The position numbers and the translations under genes are program-made. The notes under the pieces were generated by a model that did not search any database, had not been told where the DNA came from, and saw only the letters and a list, made by a program, of their open reading frames with translations. Below, piece after piece: positions 41,701-51,461 of a stretch of DNA of 64,000 nt (the stretch's first letter is position 1; each line of letters begins with the position of its first letter). The DNA comes from Ypsolopha sequella (lineage: Eukaryota > Arthropoda > Insecta > Lepidoptera > Ypsolophidae), in NCBI GenBank assembly GCA_934047225.1, contig OW204012.1, positions 8,680,001 to 8,744,000 on the forward strand, read 5' to 3'.

Positions 41701-44700
41701 CTACTACCTTTTCTGTGTTCTGTTTTTGTGTGTAAGTAGATTAAGATACTAACATGGTTTTTAAGCATATAATATTGTTTATAGCACACCGTGCGTAAAA
41801 TGACCACTTTACGCACGCTGCGCGTGCGTAAAGTCGGCATTTTCCGCACTTGTGCTATAAAAAATTATACGAAACTCGTGCGAGAAACTTTTTCTCGACT
41901 CGTGTGATTGCAGCACTCGCCTTCGGCTCGTGCCGCAAACTCACACTCGTCAGAAAACGTTTCATCGCTCTAGTGGCTTTCGGTCTGCAATAAATATTCT
42001 CTTTCTTTCTTTCTTTTAATAAAATGAGTCGTTTTTGTGGTCGAGGTCACATCAAGTCACATGTGAATTATCCTCAGACCAAGAAATCTGTTGGTATTCC
42101 TCTATATACGAAAAAACACCAATACAACATGAACACTACAAAAAAAAATATTACTAAATAAAATTAATTACCTATTACATCACATTATTAAGCTTCAAAA
42201 CATGTGTATTTGAATTTTGTTTCAGCGCCCACAAATAACTCAGGATCTAGAAAGAATAACCCATGAAATAAACGGATTAAGACTGGAAATTGACTCACTA
42301 AATATCAAACGAGAAAAAATTAAGAAATGCGCTTTCAACAGCTCATTGTTAATTGTCTTCGTTGTATTCTGTTGTATGTTGTTTTGGGGCATTGGGTGGA
42401 AGGCTATAGAGATCGCCTTGCTATCGGCAGCCATGTAAGTGTTTATAAATATAAGCATAGACTAAACTATTACTACGTATAGACCGACAACTCTTCGACC
42501 AAAATAAAATAAATGGACGGGCCATAGCGTACAGATTTTTGAAGTCTGTAAAGTGAGCGCCGGCTCTCACTTCATCTCTGTCTCTGTCTGTTAGAAGAGT
42601 GACACGTACGCTTATTATTACATGCCATCCAAATAACTGACGAAAAAATACCTTCTTGTGCATTTACAAAGTGCAAAAAGCAAAATAAACATAAAAATAA
42701 AAATTAGGTATTGAAGTATATATCCAATTGCTTAGATTCGTTATGAGTGAGGAAACTGTAAAGACAAGGCCCGACCATTCATTTTATTTTGGTCGAAGCG
42801 ACAACTCCCGTATATCAAGGCGTAGCAAATTTTTAACGCGCCTTTACGACACTAGGTGTCGCCAAGTGTTGCAAATAAGCATAATTTGTTTAATTAGCTG
42901 CAAGTAAACTCTCATGGTTACCAAGTAAACATGTGGCTGTAATAGCTTTGCTTAGAAAAACTAGATGGTGCTAAGTTGGCAACACTAACAGTGAATATTT
43001 CAGCGCCATCTATTATCGAAGTGTTTTTTTTTATGTTACGTGACATCGCTGTTTTACTAGCGTCACCAATCGGTCGGTTAGAAGATTTAGCAACGCCATC
43101 TAGATTTTGTTAGAATTTTACACCTTTTTTGTGGCTACTAACTGATGTATGGGAATTGCTAGTCTATACGTAGTAATACTTAGTCTATGATATAAGGATC
43201 TAGGGGTCTAGCATGCACTATCGATACATGTGTCTATTCATCATACTTGGTCTCTCGCACATTGACAATCGTGGTATGCGCGAGAGCGCAGTAAGATAGA
43301 TAGTCTGTTTCTTCGACGCGTGCTAGCCACACGTGCCGGTTTAAGGTTTCTTATGGTAACACATGACATGAATTTACATTTATAAATGTAAATAGGTGCG
43401 CTATGTGGCTATTACATGGAAATTCATCGTACTATTATAATGAAACTTAATATTTACCTATTTAGTTTTTAAATGAGCAAGTCAACATTCGACAAATTTA
43501 TCAATAGGTCGGTACGAGTACTATAAGGAGTACTATGGTACTGGCTGAAAACCAGCGTTAGAGATTAATCTCTAACATTTGCTGAGCTAGAGCCAGTTTA
43601 GTATTTTACAGTGCATGCGACAACTTTTGTAGGTATATTATTTAGAAACATGTTTAAAAAAAATTGTGCTTTTAATTTCTTTGTGTATTTTTGTATTGTG
43701 TTGTTTCGTGTACTGCAACATTTTTCTATTACATTCTATGCTATTATGCAGCCGTTTGCCGGTCAACAAGAAAAAAAAATTGACGGAAATTTTCAAGACA
43801 GAATGAATACATATTTGAAATTAATTTAAGGAAAGTGACATTCATTCAAGCAGCCAAAATCAAACTGGAGGCTTGGTAAGTGGTCAGTACCACGCATCGA
43901 AAACGCTTTTTGTTAATTTCACAAAATAAAATGTTGACCTCCCATGATAATAGAATCGGGGCTCGGTTTGCGTTTGTAGGGTGCACAAAAAAAAACTGTC
44001 AGTTTAGTGATGAGCTCATGCATTTCTATAGGAGAGGTGGTTTCAGTAACAGAAGGAGAAATGGAAGAAAAAGAAGCATGCCCTTCTAGAAGTTTACGAG
44101 CTCATTACCTGAGCCAGTGAAAGCAGAGCTCTGGAGCGGCCTGCGGGCTAAAGATAGACGCTGGGAATATTCTGTTGATTCGCCAACTAGCACTGTAACA
44201 CACGCTTTCGTGTTTTGATCAAAGATTTCAAAAGTAAAGATAAGCCCTTACCGTACTATGACAGCACCAAAATGTTTCCACCTTTAAATGGGTGACGCTC
44301 AAACGTTTGGAATTTTGAATTGTCTGATCAGTTTGCTGACCGTAGGTAGACAGATTGCGCACTCATAAGGCGAATGGATACGCCAACTGCAATTTGGACC
44401 TGTCTTTGAAGGCCTACTCCTCCCACACGGGTGGTCCAAAAACTTTCATAAAAATATATGACAGGCATTATACACCCAAAAAGAAATTTTAAGTTTCATA
44501 AACTGTTTTTCTATTGTAATTTTTGACAAAAAAAATCGAAAGTCATCGAAAGTTTAAATGATTAACACAAGAATTCTCTTACTCCTTCCAAACGCCTAAA
44601 GCGATTTTAATTATTATTTCACCAAAATATAGGATTTTTTTAGATCTAAAAAATTTAAGTTCAAAATTATTTTTTTCGTTTATGACGTCCATGTGAAAAG

Positions 44701-47700
44701 TATTATTTTCTCCTATTTTGCGCTAGCCGGAGACGCAGTGGTTGTCACAGGTACTTATCAAGGTACGCTGAAATGAACATTATTTCAATGTCGTTTCCGT
44801 TGATATTTGTACCGACACACATCGAGTTGCTTATTTAGCGTGGTCATACGCCATAAGTGTGCGCGCGTCGGCATTATGTTACGCACGCATTCAATAACAA
44901 TGCAATAGATTTTAGGTGCCAACTACACTGGTGGACAAAAAAATCGACTCAATCATTGTTGTTCTACATTTAAGGAAATAACCCAATCATACAAACATAA
45001 ACATATGAAATATATATATCATTTTAAAGGTATAGGCCTCCACCTTTGAATACATTAATTTTGGTTTAAAAGTATTCGCTATACAGGACGTGAAATTCAT
45101 TTACCGTATTTGAACAGTTTTTACCTCGTACAGATACGTACGCGTTAAGCTCCCTTTATCCCGTTAAAAGGACGTGCAATAATTTTTTTTCCTCACTTGC
45201 TTACACAATTTCAACCTGTTAACACCTACCCTAATTACCCAGTGATTACGTCATCCGAAAATGGACACCACGCCATTAGAGGCCACTCAAGTGCTTACCC
45301 TATTGCGATTGGGGCGGAACCAACGAATCGTGGCTTTCAGAATTACACCTAAGCCAATCAGCTGTCTCCAGAGTCTTCAGGTGCTTCGTGGAGACCGGCG
45401 GTGTCATTCGAAGGCCAGGGTCTGGCAGAACAAGATGCACTTCTGAGCAAGATGATCGCTTCATCGTTTCAAGTTCTTTAAGAAATCGTCACATGACCGC
45501 AGTTGAGATCCAACAAGAACTCAGACAAGTACGAGATCGGGCTGTAAGTCGGCGAACGATCGCTAGAAGACTAAAGAAAGCTAACCTGACACCAAAAAGA
45601 CCAGCAACCGGGCCCCAACTGACTACAGCTCATCGGCAAGCGCGACTTCAATTTGCCCGAGAACACGTAAACTGGACCTTGGACCAATGGCGCTCCATTT
45701 TGTTCTCTGACGAGTCCCGAATGTGCTTGCATTGCAACGACGGGAGAGCACGGGTCTACAGGAGGCCTGGGGAACGCTATGCGCAGTGCTGCATCACTGA
45801 AACCGTTGCCTACGGAGGAGGTTCTGTTATGGTGTGGGCAGGCATTTCGTTGGATGCAAAGACCGACTTGGTTTTTGTGAATGACGGGACTGGCAGGGGT
45901 GGTTTAACCGCTCACCGGTATATTGAAGATATTCTACAGCAACATGTGGTGCCCTATGCAGGATTTGTCGACGATAGCTTCGTGTTAATGCACGATAATG
46001 CGAGGCCACATGTTGCTGCAACGGTGCGGCAATATCTAACCGAGGTGGGGATACCCACATTGGACTGGCCAGCGCGAAGCCCCGACCTTAATCCCATTGA
46101 GCAAATGTGGGATGAGGTTAAGAAAAGAGTAAGAAAGCGGAATCCAGCTCCTGCGTCACTCAGTGACTTGAAGATTGCGATGATGGAAGAATGGGATGCC
46201 ATTCCACAGACAGCAGTCAAAAAACTTATTAGGTCAATGAAGAACCGGCTGCAAGCAGTTATAAGGGCTAGAGGGGGAAACACGAAGTACAAATGTTAAA
46301 CTTAATTAATGAATAAATGAATGATTTTGTAAAACAAGGTTTTTTTTTTCAATTTTTCGCTATTTGATTATTTCAATATTTATTAATTCATCACTTAAAA
46401 AAAAATTACAGCCTGTATAGCAAATACTTTAAGACAAAAATGCATTTAATCAAAGGTAGAGGCCTATACCTTTAAAATGATATATATATTTCATATGTTT
46501 ATGTTTGTATGATTGGGTTATTTCCTTAAATGTAGAACAACAATGCTTGAGTCGATTTTTTTGTCCACCAGTGTATAATATTGTATAACATTGTGTGGAA
46601 ATAGGACGTTTTGGAGCACAAAATACAAGATTTCGGAGTACTTTAAAGGTGGAGGCCTATACCTTTAAAATGATATATATATTTCATATGTTTATGTTTG
46701 TATGATTGGGTTATTTCCTTAAATGTAGAACAACAATGCTTGAGTCGATTTTTTTGTCCACCAGTGTATAATATTGTATAACATTGTGTGGAAATAGGAC
46801 GTTTTGGAGCACAAAATACAAGATTTCGGAGTACTTTGTTGTATTTTTGAAACATGTTGTTTATCCAAAATTTTAAATCGGATAGGAAGTATAGGTTGGG
46901 CGAGTTATTTTTCAATGCAATTGCTCGTAAAGGCCCACTTTTTATGCATAGAAACCGAACAGAAAGTCGATTATTTTGCCCTAGGGCTTTATATATATAT
47001 TTTTTTACTAGAAGTTGGCTAACCTGCAACCTTACCTGTGTACCATAAATGTTGTACTTTTTTTTCCACTGTTTAACGGCTCTGGATACAGTCCTTTTGA
47101 GCCAATCATAATTTAAAGTTCACAAGATTGTATTTGTTTTATTTCCTCACACTATGCATTGAAAAACGTGGATACACGGGCGTAAGATCAATTAATTACT
47201 CGGTTACGTTTAAAACACTCGCTACGCTCGTGTTTGAAATCGTCCTCGTGATTTATTCCTTTTCGCCCTTGTAGCATAAACTACTATTAATTTTTATTCG
47301 ATTTTATGCATTAGCGTACAACTCAGACGACAATTCTTTTTGTACGGCATCAAAATATGATCCTCTTCCCTTAAGGGTCGGAGTTCCAAGATTAGGAAAA
47401 CAGGGTTCGGGGTTATAGCTTTTTAAGATAGTAAAATAATAATTCCTGAAAAAAATAAATACCACTTGTTACCTTACAAGATGAAGTACAGGTTCATTAA
47501 AAAAAATCTTGGCGCTAATGTATAGTAACTTCAGAAAACAACAGGATTTTCAAGTTCAGGTTACACCCGTAGGGCCGCAATGCTATTCAAGAGATTTTCT
47601 TGAAATTCGTCTTTTTTTTCTGAAGTTACTATACAAGGTGACTTTTTGATCATCGTCCAAATTCATACTGGAGACTTGATAAGTGATCAGTATCTTGGAT

Positions 47701-50285
47701 AACAAAATTTTTTGTGAAATCTGTAAAATGAAATTTCGGCTTCCCATAGAAATTAACTTCCAGTTCCGAGTGAATCACTATGGGGAGTCAAAATTTCATT
47801 TTACGTATTTTACAAAAATTGTTATTGATCCATGATAGTATCATGATGATACTGATCACTTACCAAGCCACCAATATGAATTTGGACGATGGTCAAAAAG
47901 TCACCTTGTATATTAGTGCCGTGATTTTTTTTAATGAACCTGCACTTTATCTTGTGAGGTAACAAGTGGTATTTATTTTGTTCAGAAATTTTAACTGTTA
48001 CCGTCTTAAAAAGCCATAACCCCGAACCCCGAATCTCGGAACGCCGACCCTTAAAAGCCCGAGTGATTGGGCCGAAATGCACAGGCTTTTGTAATCACCA
48101 ATACCACTGATGCTCGTTTTTTTTTTTCAGTTTTCATATCTTTGGGAAGGTCTTAATATGGGGCTTTGAATTTGAATTGAGACATAGAAACACAGAATTG
48201 AAAAAAAGAAAAGCAGAAAAAGCACACTTATTGGAGCGAGTCAAGAACACACAAAATTATATGGTAAACTTTGTACTTTAACATAGGTTATATCTTCGAT
48301 GTGGCTAAACGTCTAAGTGAAACGTTTTTATTATTATCCATCCATCCGTCAGCCTAGTTCGTCCACTGCTGCTTTCCTGCGGGCCTATTATGTATCTCTA
48401 GTTGCCTTCTGTACGGGGTGCCTATCATCAAAAACATAGATATACCATCAAATTCCGATTTCCCAAGGATATGTTCGCACTTGAAGTGACGACACAGTTC
48501 GTTAATAGTTCAATACCCACTAAAGGCAATTTTGAAATTTCAGTTTTTATCTATGTTTTTGATGATAGGCACCTAGTACAGTTGGCAACTAAAGATACAG
48601 AATAGGGGGGCAGCGGGCCTATTGTGTAACTCTAGTTGCCTTCTGGACTGGGTGTCTATCATCAAAAACATAGATATACTATCGAATTCCGATGTCCTAA
48701 GGATATTTTCGCACTTGAAGTGACGACACAGATTGTTAATAGTTCAATACCCACTAAAGGCAATTTTGAAATTTCAGTTTTTAGCTATGTTTTTGATGAT
48801 AGGCACCTCGTGCAGTTGGCAACTAAAGATACAGAATAGGGGGGCTGGACTCACTCCCGGCGGTCATTATTATTATTATTATTATTATCTATTATACACA
48901 AGCAGCTAGAAGCTGATGCTGTGTATATCACTGCACTTTAAGTCAGTTATTTAAAAATGTAATGTCTCAGGTAGTTTATTCCACTCGGGAACAACACTGT
49001 TAGGCAAGAAATGTCTGCGTGGGTTGCTTGCACATGTCGACGAGTTGATTTTAAGATGATGACCTCTCAGGTGACGATTTTGGTTCATCTTGTAAAGTTT
49101 TCCTAGTGTGGGAACATCATAGTGTCCTGTGAGCACTTTATACGTTTCTATCAGGTCTCCACGTTGTCGTCGTTGCTCAAGTGTAGTTAGCCAGAGTTCT
49201 TGCAGACGTCGCTCATAAGTTAAGTCACGCAAACCAGCCACCATTTTTGGAAGAAATTCCTGGAAGAATTGCCCATACTCACACACGCTGGGCAGGCGGG
49301 TTGGTGAGCGCGGTGCCAGAACCCTCGCACCCCAAAAATTTACCCAAAAATTAAATACGTAGATGACGTTATAGTGGAGTAAATGGATTTGTAAAAATTT
49401 TTTTTTTTTGTTTCGCCTTAATTTGACAGCTTATAACATACGGTTTCAATTGGCAAACTGCTATTCGACGATTAAAATCGTACGTTTTACGTCGTACGTT
49501 TCTTACACAATTCCACGACAGGTTTGCCAATTAGCCAAGTTTTAACGTACCACTTAAGGATCGCTTATAACCTATCTACAACTTTTAATCAAATATCATT
49601 GGTACCAAGGCATCTTCAGTGTTGGCTTTTGCCCCATAAGTGCCTTTCAAACTGGGTCCCAATGGGCCCGTGACTGAAAAGTGTACTTACATAATAATAC
49701 ATAATACTTTGTGCTTTTTAGTAAATAGCGTAATTTCGGTCGTCAAAGTCGTCAAAACCGTCAAGTGGTAGAGCTACTCAGGTGGTAGAGCTGATGCCGG
49801 GCTCAACTGCGGAGGTACCACCATCTTACTTGGAGACACCCTCGAAGTAATTCGGGGAAGAGTAAGAGGACAGCTCACAGGCAAAAAACCAGGAGGGCCA
49901 CCATGCCTGGGACCGATGGAGGGCGGTATATCCATCCCTAATAGCCGGGCCTTATATGGAACAGACTGGTGACGGGCAGCGGCGTCACTGGTGCGAGGGT
50001 TCCGGCACCGCGCTCACCAACCTGCCTGCCCAGCGGGTGTGAGTATGGGCAATTCTTCCAGGATGACCGCCGGAGTGGCAAAGTCCTGGAAAGGCATTTG
50101 TCCAGCAGTGGACGAACTAGGCTGATGGATGGATGTTGGATGGATTGTCTTCATAGAGAATGTAGTAAAATATAGTAAGTATGTAATAAAATGGTTTTTT
50201 TTATTAGGTCGCATCAAATCTGCTCGAGAGATACCCAAATGATGAAGAAACTAAACATGTGACTGACCCAGTGCTTCTAGTCTAA
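38698..50285 (+). CDS. Lunapark-like paralogue lacking the zinc finger, four coding exons
   Basis: Exons 38698-38745, 42226-42434, 48131-48263 and 50208-50285 join to 468 nt, or 155 residues. Intron phases are 0, 2, 0, as in Lnpk, and the third exon has the same 133 nt. Layout: N-terminus MSVVGEIFRVISSHWQ; coiled coil at about 20-50 (QDLERITHEINGLRLEID); TM1 about 56-73; TM2 about 77-98; a basic coiled coil to 130 (KAEKAHLLERVKNTQNYM); then VASNLLERYPNDEETK, aligned with VAKEILDKYGSPDEGK of Lnpk; stop TAA at 50283. Lnpk continues for another ~200 residues with linker, C4 zinc finger and acidic tail, all missing here. The membrane hairpin and coils suggest an ER protein. Sequence divergence is high, so the duplication is not recent. 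No frameshift or stop interrupts it. Confidence 0.85.
39008..39366 (-). mobile_element. RTE-type LINE 3' end, copy 1
   Basis: The minus strand runs GGTGGTAGAGCTGATGCCGG, CTTACTTGGATACCCCC, CCAGGAGGCCCACCATGCC, GGCCTTATATGGAACAGAC, and ends GTGGACGAACTAGGCTGATG. Sense copies at 49775-50140 and 57027-57388; an interrupted copy around 48340-49325. Confidence 0.75.
39572..39691. repeat. Foldback MITE
   Basis: AGTCTATCTACCGAAAGTTG and GAGAGTAACTTTACCTGA pair with TCAGGTAAAGTTACTCTCAG and TTTCATTAGACAGACT. Arms of about 40 bases. Confidence 0.72.
39700..40518. other. Intron 1 of the paralogue, nothing recognised
   Basis: AT-rich intron DNA without identified genes or repeat arms. Confidence 0.4.
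40521..40655. repeat. 46-bp tandem repeat, three copies
   Basis: GACGGAGACAGTAATAGTGG begins copies at 40521, 40567 and 40613 (the third with GGCGG), each continuing to TTGCCATGTTTA. Nearly identical, so recent. Confidence 0.9.
40827..41319. mobile_element. Long-arm foldback MITE
   Basis: GGATGTTTGGGTCATCGATG, AGGGATGATTAAGGAAGTGA and TTTTGTAGTTTTAGA pair with the right half (TCACTTCCTTTATCATCCCT, CATCGATATCCCAAACATTC). Arms exceed 150 bases. Confidence 0.78.
41426..41625 (+). pseudogene. RTE-type LINE C-terminal fragment
   Basis: Reads CSASGMFAEAQTDSFTAIVR then KRVASLYRLR, closely like the minus-strand fragment at 6432-6938 (CSASGMFAEARVDCFHATLR). The frame later has PYWDSRTGF. A small 3' piece without RT motifs. 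Confidence 0.65.
42226..42434 (+). CDS. Lunapark-like paralogue exon 2 (coiled coil, TM1, start of TM2)
   Basis: Acceptor TTGTTTCAG, donor GTAAGT at 42435, phase 0 in and 2 out. RPQITQDLERITHEI matches RKKTTSEVLERLETKI in Lnpk. The hydrophobic run SSLLIVFVVFCCMLFWGIGW is TM1. Confidence 0.88.
42485..42808. repeat. Foldback MITE
   Basis: TTCGACCAAAATAAAATAAA with GACGGGCC pairs with GGCCCGACCATTCATTTTAT through TTGGTCGAAG. Arms of about 38 bases. It starts 50 bases after the paralogue's exon 2. Confidence 0.68.
43025..43193. repeat. Dispersed repeat, TACGTAGTAATACTTAG family, copy 2
   Basis: Same ordered blocks as 34780-34958. A related end (ACTATTACTACGTATAGAC) is at about 42466. Confidence 0.75.
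43200..44215. other. Intron 2 of the paralogue, mostly unassigned
   Basis: Short open frames at 43611-43829 and 43880-44089 have no recognisable domain. Sequence near 43870-43960 (GTAAGTGGTCAGTACC) is distantly like the 47670-47760 region. Confidence 0.4.
44218..44310. repeat. Dispersed repeat shared with 53315-53410
   Basis: CAAAGATTTCAAAAGTAAAG, GCACCAAAATGTTTCCACCT and AAATGGGTGACGCTCA occur in both copies. The following sequence (CTGATCAGTTTGCTGACC) is also shared. Confidence 0.75.
44690..44840 (-). repeat. Fragment related to the piggyBac-type MITE
   Basis: AAAGTATTATTTTCTCCTAT and TGTCGTTTCCGTTGATATT match, in reverse, the interior of 30781-31247. The TTAA ends are not present. Confidence 0.55.
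44926..46573 (+). mobile_element. Tc1-type transposon, almost complete (1648 bp)
   Basis: Terminal inverted repeats begin CACTGGTGGACAAAAAAATC and extend about 165 bases with few differences. TA flanks at 44924-44925 and 46574-46575. One transposase-like reading region lies inside. It sits in intron 2 of the Lunapark-like paralogue, sense. The right end is duplicated just outside (46645-46766). Confidence 0.92.
45261..46299 (+). pseudogene. Tc1 transposase with one frameshift
   Basis: The N-terminal frame starts at 45261 (MDTTPLEATQVLTLLRLGRN). It loses register at about 45340, where the helix-turn-helix segment LSQSAVSRVFRCFVETGG continues in the next frame to 46299. Domains: paired-type HTH DNA-binding region, GRPR-like linker, and a DDE catalytic core with FSDES, HDNARPHVA and DLNPIEQMWD. 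The last Asp-Glu spacing is 34 residues, the DD34E of Tc1. All three catalytic residues remain, so inactivation rests on the single shift. Confidence 0.88.
46645..46837 (+). repeat. 193-bp tandem duplication of the Tc1 right end plus flank
   Basis: Bases 46452-46644 (the last ~122 bases of the transposon and 71 bases of flank) are repeated directly with near identity. It produces a second CCACCAGTG terminus at 46766. Confidence 0.88.
46778..47395 (+). repeat. Dispersed element Z, copy 1, split by element X
   Basis: AATAGGACGTTTTGGAGCAC through AATTTTAAATCGG, then, after an insertion, TTTTATTCGATTTTATGCAT to TACGGCATCAAAATATGA. The uninterrupted counterpart is at 57783-58005. Confidence 0.72.
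46905..47292 (+). repeat. Dispersed element X, copy 3 (nested in element Z)
   Basis: Same ends and internal blocks as 20922-21318, including GAACAGAAAGTCGATTATTT and AACACTCGCTACGCTCGTGT. Comparison with 57783-58005 shows it interrupts element Z. Confidence 0.75.
47365..48060. mobile_element. Large foldback element
   Basis: AAGGGTCGGAGTTCCAAGAT, GGTTCGGGGTTATAGC and ACCACTTGTTACCTTACAAG on the left pair with the right half (CTTGTGAGGTAACAAGTGGT, GCCATAACCCCGAACCCC, GACCCTTAA). Arms run to about 300 bases. It ends 70 bases before the paralogue's exon 3 acceptor. Confidence 0.75.
48131..48263 (+). CDS. Lunapark-like paralogue exon 3 (TM2 end, second coiled coil)
   Basis: Acceptor TTTTTTTCAG, donor GTAAAC at 48264. 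133 nt, exactly as in Lnpk exon 3. Reads FHIFGKVLIWGFEFELRHRN then LLERVKNTQNYM, aligned with ILEEVMNTETYK. Confidence 0.88.
48379..48846. repeat. 234-bp foldback unit in tandem duplicate
   Basis: GCGGGCCTATT starts copies at 48379 and 48613. Each copy is itself an inverted repeat: TATCATCAAAAACATAGATA pairs with TATGTTTTTGATGATAGGCA, and outer CTCTAGTTGCC pairs with GGCAACTAAAGA. About 95% alike by eye. Confidence 0.85.
48866..49255 (-). pseudogene. CR1-type LINE C-terminal fragment with TAA tail
   Basis: The minus frame reads MVAGLRDLTYERRLQELWL, RRQRGDLIETYKVLTGHYDV, then RHFLPNSVVPEWNKLPETL, the conserved region after the palm in CR1-like LINE proteins. The ATT run at 48866-48889 is its 3' tail. 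Truncated and non-functional. Confidence 0.75.
49325..49390. repeat. Short dispersed repeat shared with 26445-26505
   Basis: TTTACCCAAAAATTAAATAC and GTAGATGACGTTATAGTGGA again, followed here by TTTCGCCTTAATTTG. Confidence 0.65.
49391..49774. other. Intron 3 of the paralogue, unassigned
   Basis: Holds an imperfect pair around TACGTTTTACGTCGTACGT near 49480, but no gene and no clear element ends. Confidence 0.35.
49775..50140 (+). mobile_element. RTE-type LINE 3' end, copy 2
   Basis: GGTGGTAGAGCTGATGCCGG to CTAGGCTGATGGATGGATG, collinear with 57027-57388 and the reverse of 39008-39366. It ends about 65 bases before the paralogue's last exon. Confidence 0.75.
50208..50285 (+). CDS. Lunapark-like paralogue exon 4 with early stop
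   Basis: Acceptor TTTATTAG. Reads VASNLLERYPNDEETKHVTD then PVLLV and TAA. The first ~16 residues follow Lnpk exon 4. No zinc-finger exon was found downstream. Confidence 0.83.
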   Translation, partial: VASNLLERYPNDEETKHVTDPVLLV

Positions 50286-50340
50286 TAGTCTCTATTTTAT
50301 TTTAGGGTTCTGTCAATAAATAGAAACCCGATTTATATAA

Positions 50341-50959
50341 GCTCGGCTCACCTCAATACGTGTTATGATCGGGAAAGCCGACTGATGGAACACATCCGAT
50401 GCATGAGAAAACTCGATTGCAACATATCCGCCGTTGCAGACCATGTCACAAATTCGGATACTACACATTTTATGAGATTCGATAAAGCGAAAGTGTTAGT
50501 TCCTGAAAAGTTATTTGTGCCACTTAAAATTCGCGAATCCATAGAAATCGAATTTCAATAGAGACACTGGTTGGGCTTTGCCCCCTGTGTGGAAACCTGT
50601 GCTAAAAACAGTTACCGGATCACTCACAGACTTTAGTGAAAGTGACTAGATACTCGTACTATAAGTTCCGCGTGTTTATCGTTGTTTGGTGACACTCCAG
50701 TAATTAATAACGCAAGCCCGGAAGTAACTAATTGTGCGGACGCACAACACTGCGACAATACTGCAACTGCAACAATACTGGTCCGACCACCAATACCACC
50801 ATCTGCATCGATGTCATCCCGAGCCCTGCGGGCCGTAGCCCGCAGTATGAGGCGTAACGTCGTCACGTAAACGTCTTCACTCGCCCAGATGAAGGCAGTC
50901 TAAATCTGCTGAAACTGGTCGGCTTTCCCGATCATAACACGTATTGAGGTGAGCCGTTC
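50341..50959. mobile_element. Non-autonomous TIR element with 8-bp TSD
   Basis: Ends GCTCGGCTCACCTCAATACG and CGTATTGAGGTGAGCCGTTC, with pairing continuing through GTTATGATCGGGAAAGCCGA. The 8-bp duplication TTATATAA lies at 50333-50340 and 50960-50967. 8-bp duplications are made by hAT and P transposases; the family is not certain. No transposase inside. It begins 55 bases after the paralogue's stop, so it probably lies in the 3' UTR. Confidence 0.82.
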
Positions 50960-50967
50960 TTATATAA

Positions 50968-51387
50968 ATCATGAATTATCCTCAAGTCTCATTTAATTCT
51001 ATAAATAGAAACCCTTTTACAATAGCTTTGGTGTCTGTCTGTCTGCCTGTCCATAACAGAAGAACGGCTGTACACGGGCGTAAGCAAGGGAGGGCACGGG
51101 AGGATAACCGCCCCTTTTTTGGTGAAAATTGCCCCCTCCCCTCCTAAATCTGATAGTCTTATATATCTTACCAAGCCTCCGGTATGAATTTGGCTGCATA
51201 AGTTAATGTCACCTTACATTTATAATATTTTATAGATTGTATTCATTGTAATAATGTATGTTTTTATTTTTGTAATGAGGCTTATAATTGTATACTTCTT
51301 TCTATGTACATAATTATGTATTTCTGTGTACAGTAGAGTACACGTGTATAATTACGATTACTTCGTTTATTATAATTAAAGTTCATT
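50968..51387. other. Intergenic stretch, nothing recognised
   Basis: Contains GTCTGTCTGTCTGCCTGTCC and CGGGAGG-type repeats near 51030-51130. No coding region. Confidence 0.35.
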
Positions 51388-51461
51388 ATAAACTAGAAAT
51401 CAATCAGAAACAAATTTAAAAGCACAAATATTTTGAAAAAATTTCTCGGGCCAGGATTTAA

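Larger units (their letters stand above)
48340..49325 (-). mobile_element. RTE-type 3' end interrupted by two other repeats
   Basis: The plus strand begins TCAGCCTAGTTCGTCCACTG (to 48371), continues as CACTCCCGGCGGTCAT at about 48850, and again as TCCTGGAAGAATTGCCCATA to about 49325. These pieces are in the order of 39008-39220, separated by the tandem foldback (48379-48846) and a LINE fragment (48866-49255). Confidence 0.65.

Noticed and set aside
43880..44089. Small plus-strand gene of 69 codons
   Set aside because: No domain, and parts resemble repeat sequence near 47670-47760.
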